This document shows, piece by piece, positions 23,473 to 35,490 of a DNA stretch of 64,000 bases. Below the pieces are notes generated by a model. That model saw nothing but the letters and a program-made list of their open reading frames with translations, did no database searches and was not told the DNA's origin. The stretch is from Myotis daubentonii. Lineage: Eukaryota; Chordata; Mammalia; Chiroptera; Vespertilionidae. The stretch covers positions 151,898,282-151,962,281 of the forward strand of contig NC_081840.1 of the NCBI RefSeq assembly GCF_963259705.1. Direction: 5' to 3'. The number at the start of each line of letters is the position of its first letter. Position 1 is the stretch's first letter. The translations under genes and the position numbers were made by a program.

Positions 23473-24101
23473 TGTTATAATAATGTTATGATCACAAGGA
23501 AACCCCTCCAATGTGTGAAATGATTATTGTGTGAAATGTTTGCTGTGTGGAGACCCCAATGCTCTGTAACTTCCAAAATGTGGTGAACGCCCCACTATAT
23601 TGATGTGAACGCCCTAAGCCCTTAAAGTGTAAACGCCCTGCTCCTAGCATAAGGCACACCATCCGGCCCACGCTGGTAAGACACAAGTTGTTTACTACCG
23701 GCTGCATAAGCACCGGGCCTCCTTCAGTCAACGTCTCCTGCCTGGTGCGGGGAGGACTCCACGTCGCTCTGTGAGATGCGAGACGAGCCCCTGACTGGCT
23801 GCTCTGCTGTGCGAGCCTGAGCCAACTGCGGCCGCCTGTCTGTCTCCGTCTTCGTCGTCCGTCTTTCGTTGTGCGTCGCCGGGTGGCCTTTGCCAGAGCC
23901 TAGGACCCACTAGGCATAGGTAAATAAACCTTGTGTGATTGCCTTCTAATTCTGTCTTGTGTGTTCATGTGTTCCGGTTCGGCTCAGCTGTCGAGACATT
24001 GAAGAACCAGGGGATAGGCCGTTATTGCTGATCCCTGGTCACCTGTGTACGTCCCACCAAATCTAGGCAGATAATTAATTAATTGGGGCATAACTGGGAC
24101 A
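23473..24101 (+). mobile_element. Solo retroviral LTR (endogenous retrovirus)
   Basis: A 629-bp block starts TGTTATAATA and ends CTGGGACA, obeying the TG...CA rule. It is flanked by a perfect 5-bp duplication ACGTG (23468-23472 and 24102-24106) inside an L1. It has an AATAAA (23933-23938) followed by TTGTGTG, giving a U3-R-U5 order on the plus strand. The CpG-rich part at 23740-23890 is little decayed. No gag, pol or env is present, so it is a solo LTR left by LTR-LTR recombination. A 5-bp duplication does not settle the class; family unknown. Confidence 0.85.
23933..23938 (+). terminator. LTR polyadenylation signal
   Basis: AATAAA followed about 5 bases later by a GT-rich stretch (TTGTGTGATT...TTGTGTGTTC), the usual arrangement at the R/U5 side of an LTR. 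Confidence 0.65.
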
Positions 24102-24315
24102 ACGTGGAACCTAAAAAACAAAGTGCAGCATAGGGAGTACAGTCAGTATTACAGTAGTAAGGATGCATGGTGCCGAGGGAGTGCTAGACTTATCGGGGTG
24201 ATCACTTGTAAAGCATATAACATGCCTGATCACTATGCTATACACCTGGAACTAGTTAATGTAATACTGTATGTCAACTATAATTGAAAAAAAAATTTTA
24301 TTTAATATTTAAAAA

Positions 24316-24849
24316 AAAACACACAAGATCTTACCTGCCTCGCTCTGTGCTCCCTGAGCTAAAACAACATACAGCAGCATGTGCAGATAAACTGGACCCC
24401 GGCACAAGCCCCTCTGTCCGAAGGAGACGCACTCCAAACCATCTTTCCTCATAAATCTCTCCTTCGTGCGACTATCCAACAAGGCGTCTGCCGTTTCTTG
24501 CCAGCAGTGGCCCCCTTTTCCCAAACTGAACCCCCAGGGGTGCTTGTACCTGGTGCACCTGGTGCTCCTCCCACCTCGCTCACGCCAGGCCCCTCGGAGG
24601 AGACGAGCCTCGGGCCAACCACCTGCCCAAAGCCTGCCTGGCCCCGTGGCCCCGCAGGCACCCCCCCCCCCCGGGAGGGGGCGCAGGGGACACGGGGCTC
24701 CCCACACAGAAGACACAGGCTCATTTAGGAACTCCTGAACTCTGGCACTTACCACGGTAACAGGGTGGACTGAGCACACTGACCTCCCACCACCATGACG
24801 AAGAACTTGCTATCCCCACGGGGGCACCAAACAACAGAGGACCCCCTGT
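24316..24849. other. Unique GC-rich stretch with 12-base C run
   Basis: Contains a C run at 24661-24672. Open frames on both strands overlap across it and are Pro/Gly-rich by composition. Confidence 0.45.
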
Positions 24850-25880
24850 GCCTGACGCATCGCGCTGGCCCTGCTGGTGGCCGGGGGCCGGCACTCAGTC
24901 CGCGACAACGCATGTCTCTCAGTCGATGTGGGGAAACGCTTTCCAGGCCTGAAGCAGAGGCAGACACAGCTCTTGGCCTCAAATTTCTTTTTAAATTAAA
25001 GGTGCTCTCTCCTGGCGTCATCGACTCAGTGGATGACCCTACAGGCCCAGCGCACAGGCCGCCTTCCAGGGAGCCTCCTAGAAAGTCCTCCCATGTCGGC
25101 CGGGTCCCTCGGGCCTGGCCGCAGCTTCGCTGGGGACGGGCACTTACAGGCGAACCCCGGTGCTCAGGAGAGCAGGAAGCCCCCGACCTGGGCGGCCTTG
25201 CTGCTCGCGGCCACAGGAGTAGCGTTTCATTAGGGGAAATGCTGCTAGAAAGATCAGGATCTACATACAGGCTGTCTTCCAGACAGCCCCACTCCACGCG
25301 GAGAGCAGATAACGAGAGGCGCCTCCTGTCCTCCTTCCCTTCGCCTCGCCTGACATTTTACCAGCCTGAGATTTACGGTGGTGGGTTATTTTTAACCCGC
25401 CTTATGCAATAGCTGCACGGTGCCGGGTGCCTGCAGGCCCTGCGTACAGAGAGAGCAGCTTGAGGAAGTTCAAAGTGACACTGAGATAAGGTTTTCAGGG
25501 GCATCGCTCCCCCCCAACTCGTTTCCTGGGAGGCCGGTCAGATTCTGCAGCCGTGAGGACGCCAGGGCCACGCGAACGTCGGTCCACGTGCAGACCGCGG
25601 CTCAGCCATCGTGAAGAAAGGACAGAACACTAGGCTTCTTTAATAAGAGATTCTCATGATACCTCCGCTTCCCGAGTTCTTCCGGAGGGCACCACAGAGT
25701 ATCACTCACAATGCAAACAGATTCTACCCAAGTTCCGTCCTCGGCAACCACCTACTGAAATCTCTGTGTCACACTGGCACCGCGTTCCTGAGGACTGAAC
25801 AGACGAGGCTGTTTTCCAGGAACAGCCGGAGAGCGCGTGACGGCGGCACCGGGCGGGGCCCCTGAGGCTGCCCAGGAATT
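24850..25880. promoter_or_regulatory. CpG-enriched patch (weak CpG-island candidate)
   Basis: CpG density is visibly higher than elsewhere. I count about 5-6 CpG per 60 bases at 24841-24960 and 25081-25140, and 8 per 60 at 25561-25620 and 25801-25860, with lower density between. No TATA box, known first exon or donor ties it to a gene. The long frames on both strands here follow from few AT-rich stops. Confidence 0.3.
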
Positions 25881-27224
25881 CTCTGGTAAGTGCTTGACAC
25901 ACGACGTACAGTGCAGACCGTGGCGGGCACCAGCCTTCCAGCCTCCGCTACCCCGGGCCAATCACAGCCCGCCATCCGCACTAACGCTGAAGGATCAGAC
26001 ATGGGCTGACTCCTCCTGATTTAAGGTAATACAAAGAGGTTAGCCGGTAAGAGTGCATACACACATCCTGAATACTGAGGACCCGACCTCCCCGCTGTCT
26101 CCACACAGGCCGTTAATGTAAAGGAATTCTAGCCGTCAGACCTGTTTTCTGTAGGTCCAGGAAGCTCGTCTCAGTCTACCACCCAGGTTGCTACACAAAC
26201 TCTGCTCTTCCCTGACAGACAGAATCCACCGACAGTGTCAAGGACGGTCAGACAGATGTCCATGTGGGACAACAAACAGAGACCCGGGGCCCACGCAGAG
26301 ACTGAGAGGCTGGGGGTCCCCCAGGCAAAACGAGCAGGAGCCAAGCTGCCCATCCTCGGAGCTGAATCGCAAAGCTGGTCAGGCCAGTCTCTGGAGGGCT
26401 CATGGCACCCAGGAGCTGAGCTAGCGTGGAGGTGTCGGTCCTGCACATCTTTTCTGTTCTCCCACCGAGGTGGGCAATGAGCCCACGACATGGGCCGGCC
26501 ACCAGCAGAACGGCAGTGACATGTCAGGAGCTCTAGACGGACCAGCCTCCTCCTCGCAGGAGTCTGGAGTCAAGGCCAGCGTGGGTGCTGCCCAAACCGA
26601 GAGTCCCTGCGAGGCACAGTCCTCATGGGGGGCCCAGAGCAGGGCAGCGACCAGACGGGTCTTTCAGTCACTGCCAGGGCACAGTCGGGACACCCACCGT
26701 GTCCAGCACTCCAGCTGGGTGAGCAGGTGACCCCAACGCTGACCAACCCTGAGGAACATACAGTCTGGGGGGGACGTGGGGCGCAGACGCCTCTGGGGTG
26801 CGGTTAGGTGAAGGCGTTCTAAGAAAGAGCAGCAAGGGCCTGCGTCGGTCCTGGGGGAGCGGGGGGTGGCACTCAGCAGCTCAGATAGTGGCCAGTGGCA
26901 CCAACACCTCCACCCTGGCTCTCAGCACCTGTACCCCGGGAACTGTTACTACAGAAACAACACAGGCAGGTTTATCTCGAGTTTTTATAACATTGGAACC
27001 AAGTGTCCAATTTTGTAAGACACTCCTCCGTTGATCCTCCATTGATACTTTTTGTATGACCTACACTCTTAACCAAGTATAAAGTAACAACTTTATTAGA
27101 AGGAAAACTTTGTGGGAGACCCCAGGGGATACAACGCTGACAATTTACAAAAAAAAATGTCATGAACACTTCAACTCTGCCTTCATACAAAAAAAGTGCA
27201 GACTGACATTAAATTCTTTTAATC
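25881..27224. other. Unique stretch
   Basis: No repeats recognised except ordinary simple tracts. No exon found. Confidence 0.45.
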
Positions 27225-27420
27225 CCCCCATTTCTATCATGAAAATATTCAAACATACTAACAAGTGGAAACGATGCTACAATGAAAGTACGCAAACTCT
27301 CCCCGCGTAGATCTACAATGGTTAACCTTTCGTCATCTTTACTTCCCCTGTCAATCATCTATTCTCCCCCACCCCCTCACCTACCTCTCCCCCCCGCCCC
27401 CAGTCTGCCCACCCCTCTCT
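27225..27420 (+). repeat. Possible old L1 3' UTR fragment
   Basis: 'AAACATACTAACAAGTGGAA' then 'GCTACAATGAAAGTACGCAA', followed by 'CATCTTTACTTCCCCTGTCA' and C-rich sequence, resembles the old mammalian L1 3' UTR pattern (…AGTATAATGAACCCCCATGTACCC…). Diverged. Confidence 0.4.
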
Positions 27421-29175
27421 GAGGATGCCACGCTCCCCGAAGCTCCTCGTGTGCACCAACCGCAGCTCTCGACAGCCCCTCGGTTAGGTTCTATGGAGGC
27501 TTGGTCACACAGGCAGGATTGATGAAGCCATTAGCCACTGGCAACTGATTCAACCTCCAGCCCACTCCTCTCCCGGGGTCTGCTCATAAATCACCTCATT
27601 CACATAACAACACCACCTTTGCCACTCTGAACACCTAGGGAATTCCAAGAGTTCTGGGACCTGCGAGGCAGGAATTGTGGGGGAAGAGCAAATATGCTAG
27701 TATATTTCTTACAAATCACAGTATCACAGGAAGGCATGCAGATCCTTCCTGGGTGCTTGAGGCAACAAGACATGGTAAGAAAAGGTCAGCACCTGATCCA
27801 AAAGGCCATCATTTCACCAAGGACACGGTGCCTGTGCTTCTAAGAGGACCCGGGAGTCCATGGAAGGAAGAGGCCCTAGAGAGGCAAACCCTGTTCCCCA
27901 AAGGGCAACGGCCACACCCCCCACCTTGACCCAAGACCTGCTGGGGGCTCGCGGTTCAGACACCCATCGGAAATGCCTGGGTTCTCTGCTTTCGCCGCTC
28001 AGGACAGAATCGCTGTCCAATTCATCTTATCTCTCTGTTCCAACGCTGGACAAGGGAGCTTTAACTAAAAGAGGTGACTAATCTAATGGGAGAGCACCAA
28101 AACTCGTGCCCAAGGGTGACTCCTTCCCTCCACAAGGAAATGTGAAAAGGCAGGTAGCGCGTGACCTTGCCTTCGCTCTGTGCGCTGTGGGGACGCAGCC
28201 CTGAGTCCAGCGGGCAGAACGGGTGTGCAACCGCCACGGGCCTGGCCTCACCTGTGTGCCAAGGCTGAGGACACAAAACAAAAGTAAAAACGTAGCTGAC
28301 GTGTAAAGGCATCATGCGTAGTTATCTGTACGCCAAATTCTAAATGCATTCTCATTTCAGAGCCAATAGAAGAAAACTCTTTAAAAATATATGTGAACAG
28401 TGAAAATGCTGTATAATTTGACATCCTAACTATACAACGGCTTCTTCATACCGACAGCGGTGAACTCGAGAGAAGGGAAATAAATAATCCTAATGGGAAA
28501 CCAAAAGGCTTTGCAACGAGTAACGTTATAGTGCCAGTTCAATCATACACCACAATTTGGCCTAAATATTTAAAATCCAAAGCACAACACTTGCAAAACA
28601 GGACATCACGGGAATAAATATATCACCTGAGGCAAACCATTAAAGACCCGCTTCTCCTGGGAGGGACGGAACATGATTGCAAGTCACAAGAAAGGGTCGC
28701 TCCAGGTGGAGGCGTTATTTCCCCTCTCCCCTTACGCCCCATTTTGGTAATAAAAAGTACACAGTGAGATTAGATTTTCGGGTGTAAGGGCATTGGGGAG
28801 TTCCAACACTTACTCACCCAGGTAACTGGGAAGCTGGCGGTCTCCAGGGCACACACATTTAACGTCAATCGAGCACTCGGGTGGGAAGTGCTGCCAACCA
28901 AGGCATCGCCTCTTACAGTGCAGATTCTGGTGCAGCCTTGAGGTTATTCTGCAAAATGCCCCCAATACAGACCCCGGCCACTGGAAGGGAACGGAGTCAT
29001 CCAGTGTCCTCCTGGCTTCTTGGACTGTCTCGAAGTTACACTGTGATGCCCACGTCTTACTCTGAGCTCTCCTCCCTGAGTTCAGGGAAACGCCTAAGTG
29101 AGAAGGCTCCCGTGTCCCTAAAAATAGGAAGTGGAAGGCACAGCACCCATCTCATTTCTGCTGTAAAATAAACAG
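27421..29175. other. Unique stretch
   Basis: The block at 28320-28660 is AT-rich and repeat-free. Otherwise unremarkable. Confidence 0.45.
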
Positions 29176-29184
29176 TTCTTCTCA

Positions 29185-29416
29185 CCCTGGCCGGTGTGGC
29201 TCAGTTGGTTGGAACATCGTCCGTACACTGAATGTTAGCAGGTTCGATTCCCGGTCAGGGCACACACCCAGATTTTAGATGCAACCCCTGTCGGGGCAGG
29301 TGCGGGAGGCAACCAATCAGTTTCTCTGGCATCCATGTTTCTTTCTCTCCCCCCCTCCCCCCCGCCCCCGCCTTTCTCTCTCTAAAATCAATAGGAAGTA
29401 TGTCCTTGGGTGAGGA

Positions 29417-29448
<32 letters not shown>

Positions 29449-29452
29449 GCAA
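29185..29452 (+). mobile_element. VES SINE, GAGGATTAA-tail subtype with (AAAT)n tail
   Basis: Starts CCCTGGCCGGTGTGGCTCAG, has GGTTCGATTCCCGGTCAGGG, ends 'TCCTTGGGTGAGGATTAAAT' and then about eight AAAT units (29418-29449). Perfect 9-bp target duplication TTCTTCTCA at 29176-29184 and 29453-29461. Confidence 0.93.
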
Positions 29453-29461
29453 TTCTTCTCA

Positions 29462-32400
29462 TGCCACTCAAGTCACAACGGGATCTAACACGGTTTGGCT
29501 TCCACTGTAGAAATGCCTTTGTTTCCTCAAGCTTCACTCTGTGCTGGGAAACCGTGACAACAGGGAGATGCCACAGGCAACCGCATGCTGGGCTGTGGCT
29601 GGTGGTGCCACTTATTGCAACACAGTATGAGAAAGTTAGCCCAACCTCATTCTTATTCTTCCAAGTCGTAATTATGCTGCAAGTCCAAGGCGTACCCAGG
29701 ACTATAACAAACACAGTGGAATTTGACCGAACAGCAAATGCCCCCAGGATGCTAAGAGCACAGGGGTGGTCACTATGGGAACCAGGGCACGAAGTGGTGG
29801 GAAGGCTTCCTGGCAGGTGTATGTCGCTCACGTCCACGGTCACCCGCCTTGGGGGTCACTCGTTACTGACAACTGGACGTCATCACAGCACTAAACAGCT
29901 GGCCGCATGTGCTCTGGTCCAGTGTCTCTTCGAAAGAGCCACACCGTGCCTGTTTCACAGACTAGATCGAGGCCTAGGAGGTGCAGACACTGGCCCAAGG
30001 TCACATGCAAATAAGCAGCATCGCAGGAACTCCTCTGGGGCAACGGCAGGAGCTGCCCAAGGCCGACGTCGGGGTGTGCACAGGGGACACTCCCTGCCTG
30101 GCTTGGGCACACGGCTTCCCCAGGGCCACGCCCCTGACCGTCCAGCAGTCAGGGGCACCCAGGACACTCGGTGAACTTGCTTGGGGAAGAGACACCAAGG
30201 GTGCAGTCTTGCCCCGAAGCCTCTGAGACCCACCCCACCCACCTCAGCACACGAGCTCCCACGGAGAGAACACCTTGACGCTGAAATCCCAGCACGTTTC
30301 AACCAGGCCGCCGGGCACATGAAACCCCGTCACGACAGAGAGAACTGTGAACTACGAAGATAAGCAGGTAAACTACCAAGATCCGCTCGGACGCTGCCCC
30401 AGCAGCCGCGGCGGCACGGACCTCAGAGGCGGACCTCAGAGGCGTTCCCAGCCCTGCAGGGCCAGCAGGGCAACGGAGAGCGTGTAACCACCACGTGCCC
30501 TGACTTGCTGCGCCAACACAGGTGGGCACGTGTGCGTGTGTAGATCCCAACTGAAATGCAGCATCACAGCATCACACAACATGGTTCTCATCGCTGCTTC
30601 CCTCCCACCAGCACAGTGAGACGAGTTCACGATGTGGTACTCTCCCTCCTTTCCTATCAAAAAAGGGGGGAATGGCTCCAAGGTCGTTCATGATCCATTA
30701 TTGGGAGAAGTGGGAAAACCTCTCCTGAAAGGATCTCACGGTCATTCCTCCTCCTCCCGGTCTCAGTGGAGACTATATTCACTGCTTCCCTGGCTCCCTG
30801 AAACCACTCAGAATCCTGTGAAGGGCAGTTTGCAGGACAAGCAACCCGAGGCTCATCTGTACTCAGAGCTGGGCTGTTACCTGGGCTGGGTCGTGGTCAC
30901 CTGTCCCCAAACTCAGGCAGACGGAACCAGGGCCCGTACAGCACGGTCCATAAGACGATGTGCTCCAGAAGAAGAGACTGCCAGTGGGGACCTTGCCTGC
31001 CCTCCGGGCTTCTGTTTAGATTCCAGATGCCTAATGGATTACCGGCTCCTACCAGCACGTCCGGAAGAAAACCCATGATGCCGTTCTCTCTCGCTGCTGA
31101 GAGAGAGACACTCGGGGTAGGACAGAGCCACGTTCTGACTTGGTCAGCGGCAGCCAGCAGCACTGTGCTGTTCTGTCGGGTTCCCTGTGCAGACAGCCTG
31201 CTCGTAAGCTGAATGGGGTGAGTGGGTTTGCACCCCTGCTCAATGCCCACACACAAGAAAGCAGGAGTCCCTTTCATTCCCAATAGCGCCCACACTTTGA
31301 CGTCTCTCTGAAGCGGGTGAAGGAGGCCATGTTCCTCACCGTGCCCATCTTAAGAAAGACCTCTGTTCTCCTGCTGCAAGTGTTGTAACCAGCCACTTCA
31401 GACCCTGGCCTCGGGGCTGGAGAGTCGGCAAGCGCAGCTCCTGGGAGCCAGCGCACCAGCAGATCTGGAACCTGGGCCTCATGAGACTCCCCTGGAGGCG
31501 TGTGAAAGGCTCACGGGCCATGGTGGGGGGTGGGGGGGTTCACTTCCGACGGGAACCCTGAACCCCTGCAGTAAACTCGGCACATCCACAGGGCAAGCTC
31601 CAAACACCACGACCATCAGGTGCCAGTTTAAACACAAAAATAACTCAGCAGGTTTCACAGAACAGATTTATGCTCCCGGTGACAGGTTGGCCAACACCGT
31701 CACCTGTAATATCCTTCTTACTCTGGACCTTCCGCTGCGCTAACTCTATCCGGAAGAACGGCTTCACGTGTCACAGCTCCAGGCCCCTCACAGACCCCAC
31801 ACCCACCAATGTCGCAGGACGGGGCATGCACGTCTACACCATGTCATGCAGAAAGCCTCCGTGCTCTCACACTGAGACGTGACCCTCATGCCAGGCCTCA
31901 CTCTTCTGTGAGCTCAAGGGCGGCTCATGTAGAAAAGGAACATGACACCAATATGTGTGAGCTCCGCTCTCCCCATCCCCTCGTGGCTCTCCAGTGGGAG
32001 GAGAGATTTAAAGAGGATTTCACAGCTCCGAGTAGGAGCCTCCGGGATAAACACCGCCCCGCCCCACACGCTGCCCGGCATGTCACACAGCAACGTGCTG
32101 ACGTGGGCGACCTTTAACCTAAATTACCAAAACTATCTCAAGGTTTGCCTTGTTCGTTACCCTTCCATTAAGCTTATTTCACCCCATAAATATGCATGAG
32201 GCAGTGAGGGTGCCTGGCAGCCCTTCCAGCCACCCCTCGCTATCCACTCAGTACCTCAAAGGCAGGTATTAAGTTCTGGCTGGTTTGTCGTGTCCCACAT
32301 ATCCGTACTTCCACTGGTAAAAGGCCTCCCACTGGGCATGTGCTTTAAGCCTCAGCGCACGCTTCTAAAGGAGGGGAACATGAGCAGGAGAAGTTCCCCT

Positions 32401-32563
32401 TGAGATGGCACGAGGTCACAGGACTGGGAGAAGGAGAAGCAGCCTGGCGTGCCCTCACGGGAAAGACGGGGCCATGGCAAGGGCCACGCCTGTCTCCTCT
32501 CTACCATGGATCCACCAAGGACCCCCGCTCCACTCACAGCCAACAAGGACAGCAACTCACATC
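29462..32563. other. Unique stretch
   Basis: Only a small MIR (29935-30035) is recognised. The 237-codon frame from 29461 begins at the SINE boundary and crosses the MIR, so it is a chance frame. Confidence 0.45.
29935..30035 (-). repeat. MIR SINE fragment
   Basis: 'CCTGTTTCACAGACTAGATC' and 'GGCCCAAGGTCACATGCAAA' match antisense MIR. Confidence 0.6.
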
Positions 32564-32571
32564 GCATAGGG

Positions 32572-32794
32572 CAGTGGTTCTCAACCTTCCTAATGCCGCG
32601 ACCCTTTAATACAGTTCCTCATGTTGTGGTGACCCCCAATTTCATTGTTACAAATTGAACATAATTAAAGCATAGTGATTAATCACAAAAACAATATGCA
32701 ATTATATATGTGTTTTCCGATGGTCTTAAGCGACCCCTATGAAAGGGCCATTCGACCCCCAGAGGGGTCGCAACCCACAGGTTGAGAACCACTG
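32572..32794 (-). mobile_element. SPIN-type short hAT transposon
   Basis: Termini CAGTGGTTCTCAACCTTCCT... and ...GGGGTCGCAACCCACAGGTTGAGAACCACTG (in parts). The interior includes GTGATTAATCACAAAAACAA and CCGATGGTCTTAAGCGACCC, the organisation of SPIN ('Space Invader') elements. The 8-bp duplication is GCATAGGG (32564-32571) / GCGTAGGG (32795-32802). 223 bp, no transposase. SPIN families are known for horizontal spread among tetrapods, including vesper bats. Confidence 0.92.
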
Positions 32795-32802
32795 GCGTAG
32801 GG

Positions 32803-33920
32803 GCACGATGGCTCGGGAAGCTTTGTCTTAGAGGACAAAGCTGCTTACATTCTAAGCTTCCTCGTTATTTAAAAGGAGAAAGGAGGTGGTCTCGAAGAAG
32901 CCTCAGTGCACCTCAGCAGACAGAGGATGAGCCACACTCGACGGGGACGGGGACGACAAGGCCGGCACCGGGAGAATTCAGCAGGCGCGGGAGGAAGGCT
33001 GCAAAAGGTTTTCTGGGGGGTTCATCCCATCAGCTCTCCCCAGAAATTCCCAACAACTGGACACAGACAGCAATTATGTTTTCACAAGTTCATGTGTCCT
33101 GGTTCCCAAAAACAGTGACACGTACTGAAGAAAAACCCCACACCCTCTGGGGAGCCGTCCAGATGTGTTCTGGAGAAGGACACAACCCTCATTACAATCC
33201 CCCACCTGCCCACACGCGGGGCACACGCCTCTGTGCTGGGCAACTGGGGACACAGCTCCCGGCTTCATCAACCCACCTTGAGGAGGCCCTCAATTTCCGC
33301 CCGACGCCCGCCCCCGCTTCAGAGAGCCTGGGCGGGGGTCACTTCAAACAGCATCTGGTTGGCAGCCTGAGGGAAGCTCCCCCACTTCCCAAAAATTCTT
33401 ACGGAAACACACAGGGAGTTAAACACTGCCACCAAAGCCTCAGACCCGCAGGCAAGCTGCGAGCACTCCACATCACACAACCTGGTGCCCACGTAAGGAG
33501 CAGCAGAATGTGCACGGAGAGGCCTGTCTAAAACGCAAATAATGAGGCGCTCAAAACGGGATAGAGAAGAACAAGAGCGGCAAGACGCTAAGCGCGGGGT
33601 GGATGACCCGAATAGGCACGTGGGCAGGGCCTAATTCCAGAGGAAGCAATGAGACAGACCACGTCAAGATGAGCCAAACACAACTTTCACTAAGAAGATA
33701 ACGGGGAGGAAATCCTAAACACATTTGGGAGGAAGACACACGTTTCCTCCCACGAAACAACATTCTAGCCGGCCTCCGGTTCCTCCGCCACACGCTGAAT
33801 TCCAAGAGGCGGTGAAGCCACGTGTGTGGTGTTCTGAAGGAGGCCCTGGCACCTGGTCCTATGTGAGAGCAGCGGAAAGGCAGCCTCAGGTGCCGGGGGC
33901 GGGAGCCTCCCCGGTTCACA
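32803..33920. other. Unique stretch
   Basis: The 249-codon frame beginning at 32782 starts inside the SPIN terminus and has no recognisable domain. It is rejected as a gene. Confidence 0.45.
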
Positions 33921-33928
33921 CTCTAAGC

Positions 33929-34163
33929 CAGTGATGGCGAGCCTTTTGAGCTCGGCGCGTCAGCATTTTGAAAAACCCTAACTTAACTCTGGTGCCGTGT
34001 CACATATAGAAATTTTTTGATCTTTGCAACCATAGTAAAACAAAGACTTACATTTTTTATATTTATTTTATATATTTACATGCCATTTAACAAAGAAAAA
34101 TCAACCAAAAAAATGAGTTCGCGTGTCACCTCTGACACGCGTGTCATAGGTTCGCCATCACTG
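33929..34163 (+). mobile_element. nhAT-type short hAT transposon, copy 2
   Basis: Same termini and interior as the copy at 5782-6017. 8-bp duplication CTCTAAGC (33921-33928) / CTCTAATC (34164-34171), one mismatch. 235 bp, no coding capacity. Confidence 0.95.
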
Positions 34164-34171
34164 CTCTAATC

Positions 34172-35219
34172 AGAGCTGAGGGCTGCCTGAGGGAGGCGTG
34201 GGCAGTGACTCCCGGGTGAGGGGCGGGGAACCCCAGACTCAGGATCAGCTCAGAGACTGCGGTCCAGCACAGCGTGGCTTCCCTGCGAGCCCTGCTCCTC
34301 CGTCTCTCCATCCCCCACGCCCAGAAATGCTGTCCTGACCATTTATAAAATGTATATTTTAAGGACATAAGACCAAGAAATTTTACAAAACGTATGAGTG
34401 ACTTGGTGGGATTATGAGTCACTTTTAAACAAAAACGTGGTCTCAACTTTCCACAATGGACATGCTATTTGTCACAGTGCAAGTGCTTTTCCAGGCCTGG
34501 TCAGCAGCTCCATGTCTGTGAGTCTGTGATCCGACCCTCACACAGTAAAACCGAGCAGCGGGAACACCAAAAGCAGGTGCGTCTGCGTATCGATCGGGAC
34601 TCTCTCGCTCCCAAGGGGGGGGGGGGGGGGGTGAGGATTGTCTTCCCTCTAGTTTCCTATGTTTCACAAATGTTTTGTTTCTGACATGCGAAAACAGACT
34701 CTGTAGTTCAGGAAACACTGCCAGTCACTAGCACATAAGCCCATCAGTCCCTGTGATTTTATTTTTTAAATCAACTGGGTTTTTTCTAGAAAGTAGCATG
34801 TAGTATAATTACTTTTCGAATTAAAGCGAATTAGCATTCATGCTGACTCAGATACACCGTGGAAGGGGACATGTAAAGTTTTAAGTCATATTCACTTCCT
34901 TCTCCAGGAAACGTGTGCCGTGTGTGGGTTCGACACTCATTGGGAGAAACGAGCTACCACCACCTCCCATCCTCCCCCAGTCCCAGCTGGAACCCCGGAA
35001 TAGCGCTGAGGACACCCCAGAGTCACTGAGACCAGCCACTCCCACTCACTTCCTAAGTGTGAGGACATCCGATCTCCTCCCACCTGTCTCTGTGCCCCTG
35101 TTCAGAGTGGGGCCTCCAGGACTCTACCACAGCCCAGAACACAGTGCCACCCGAGACCCAGGGGGAAGGGCGGGGCATCTACCTCCAAATGCAGGTAGAT
35201 GTTCTAAGAAAAGCAAGCC
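34172..35219. other. Unique stretch with 17-base G run
   Basis: An uninterrupted G run lies at 34615-34631. Nothing else recognised. Confidence 0.45.
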
Positions 35220-35490
35220 TCGTTATAAAAGAAATATGTGCAATTTTTCCTTTACTTGGCTGTTTATTTTGTGATACATGGTTAAAACACATTCATTTTA
35301 ATAGCAATTACTACAATAATTTATGATGCATTTATCATACGCCAAGCGGCTGAAAAATACAAAACAAACACATAAGCAGAATTTTATAGGGTAGTAAGAG
35401 TTTGTTAAACTGTCAAATTACTTTAAATTGGAAATTAAGCTAATTAAATCCTATTCTCAAAGCAGGGTAACTCAGAGAAGGGGGAGTTTA
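35220..35490. other. AT-rich, repeat-free block (possible conserved element)
   Basis: Ordered AT-rich sequence with homeodomain-type cores (CAATTACTACAATAATTTAT) and an ATGCATTTATCATACG segment. It lacks low-complexity structure and matches no repeat I know. This is the composition expected of a vertebrate conserved non-coding element, but only alignment could show that. Confidence 0.2.

Larger units (their letters stand above)
23206..24315 (+). mobile_element. L1 3' end (plus strand) split by a solo LTR
   Basis: ORF2-end blocks ('TTGTTCACTGCAGCAGCATT', 'GGGTATTATGCTAAGTGAAA') precede the LTR. After it the L1 resumes at 'GTGGAACCTAAAAAACAAAG' and continues to the 3' UTR ('CACTATGCTATACACCTGGA', 'GTCAACTATAATTGAAAAAA'). 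The two halves join exactly when the LTR and one copy of its duplication are removed. No coding capacity remains. Confidence 0.9.

Noticed and set aside
24749..25412. Overlapping 182- and 205-codon frames on opposite strands
   Set aside because: Explained by CpG- and GC-rich composition with few stops on either strand. No domains.
29461..30174. 237-codon open frame
   Set aside because: Starts at the SINE target duplication and runs across a MIR fragment.
32782..33531. 249-codon open frame
   Set aside because: Starts inside the end of a SPIN element, has no known domain, no splice sites and skewed composition.
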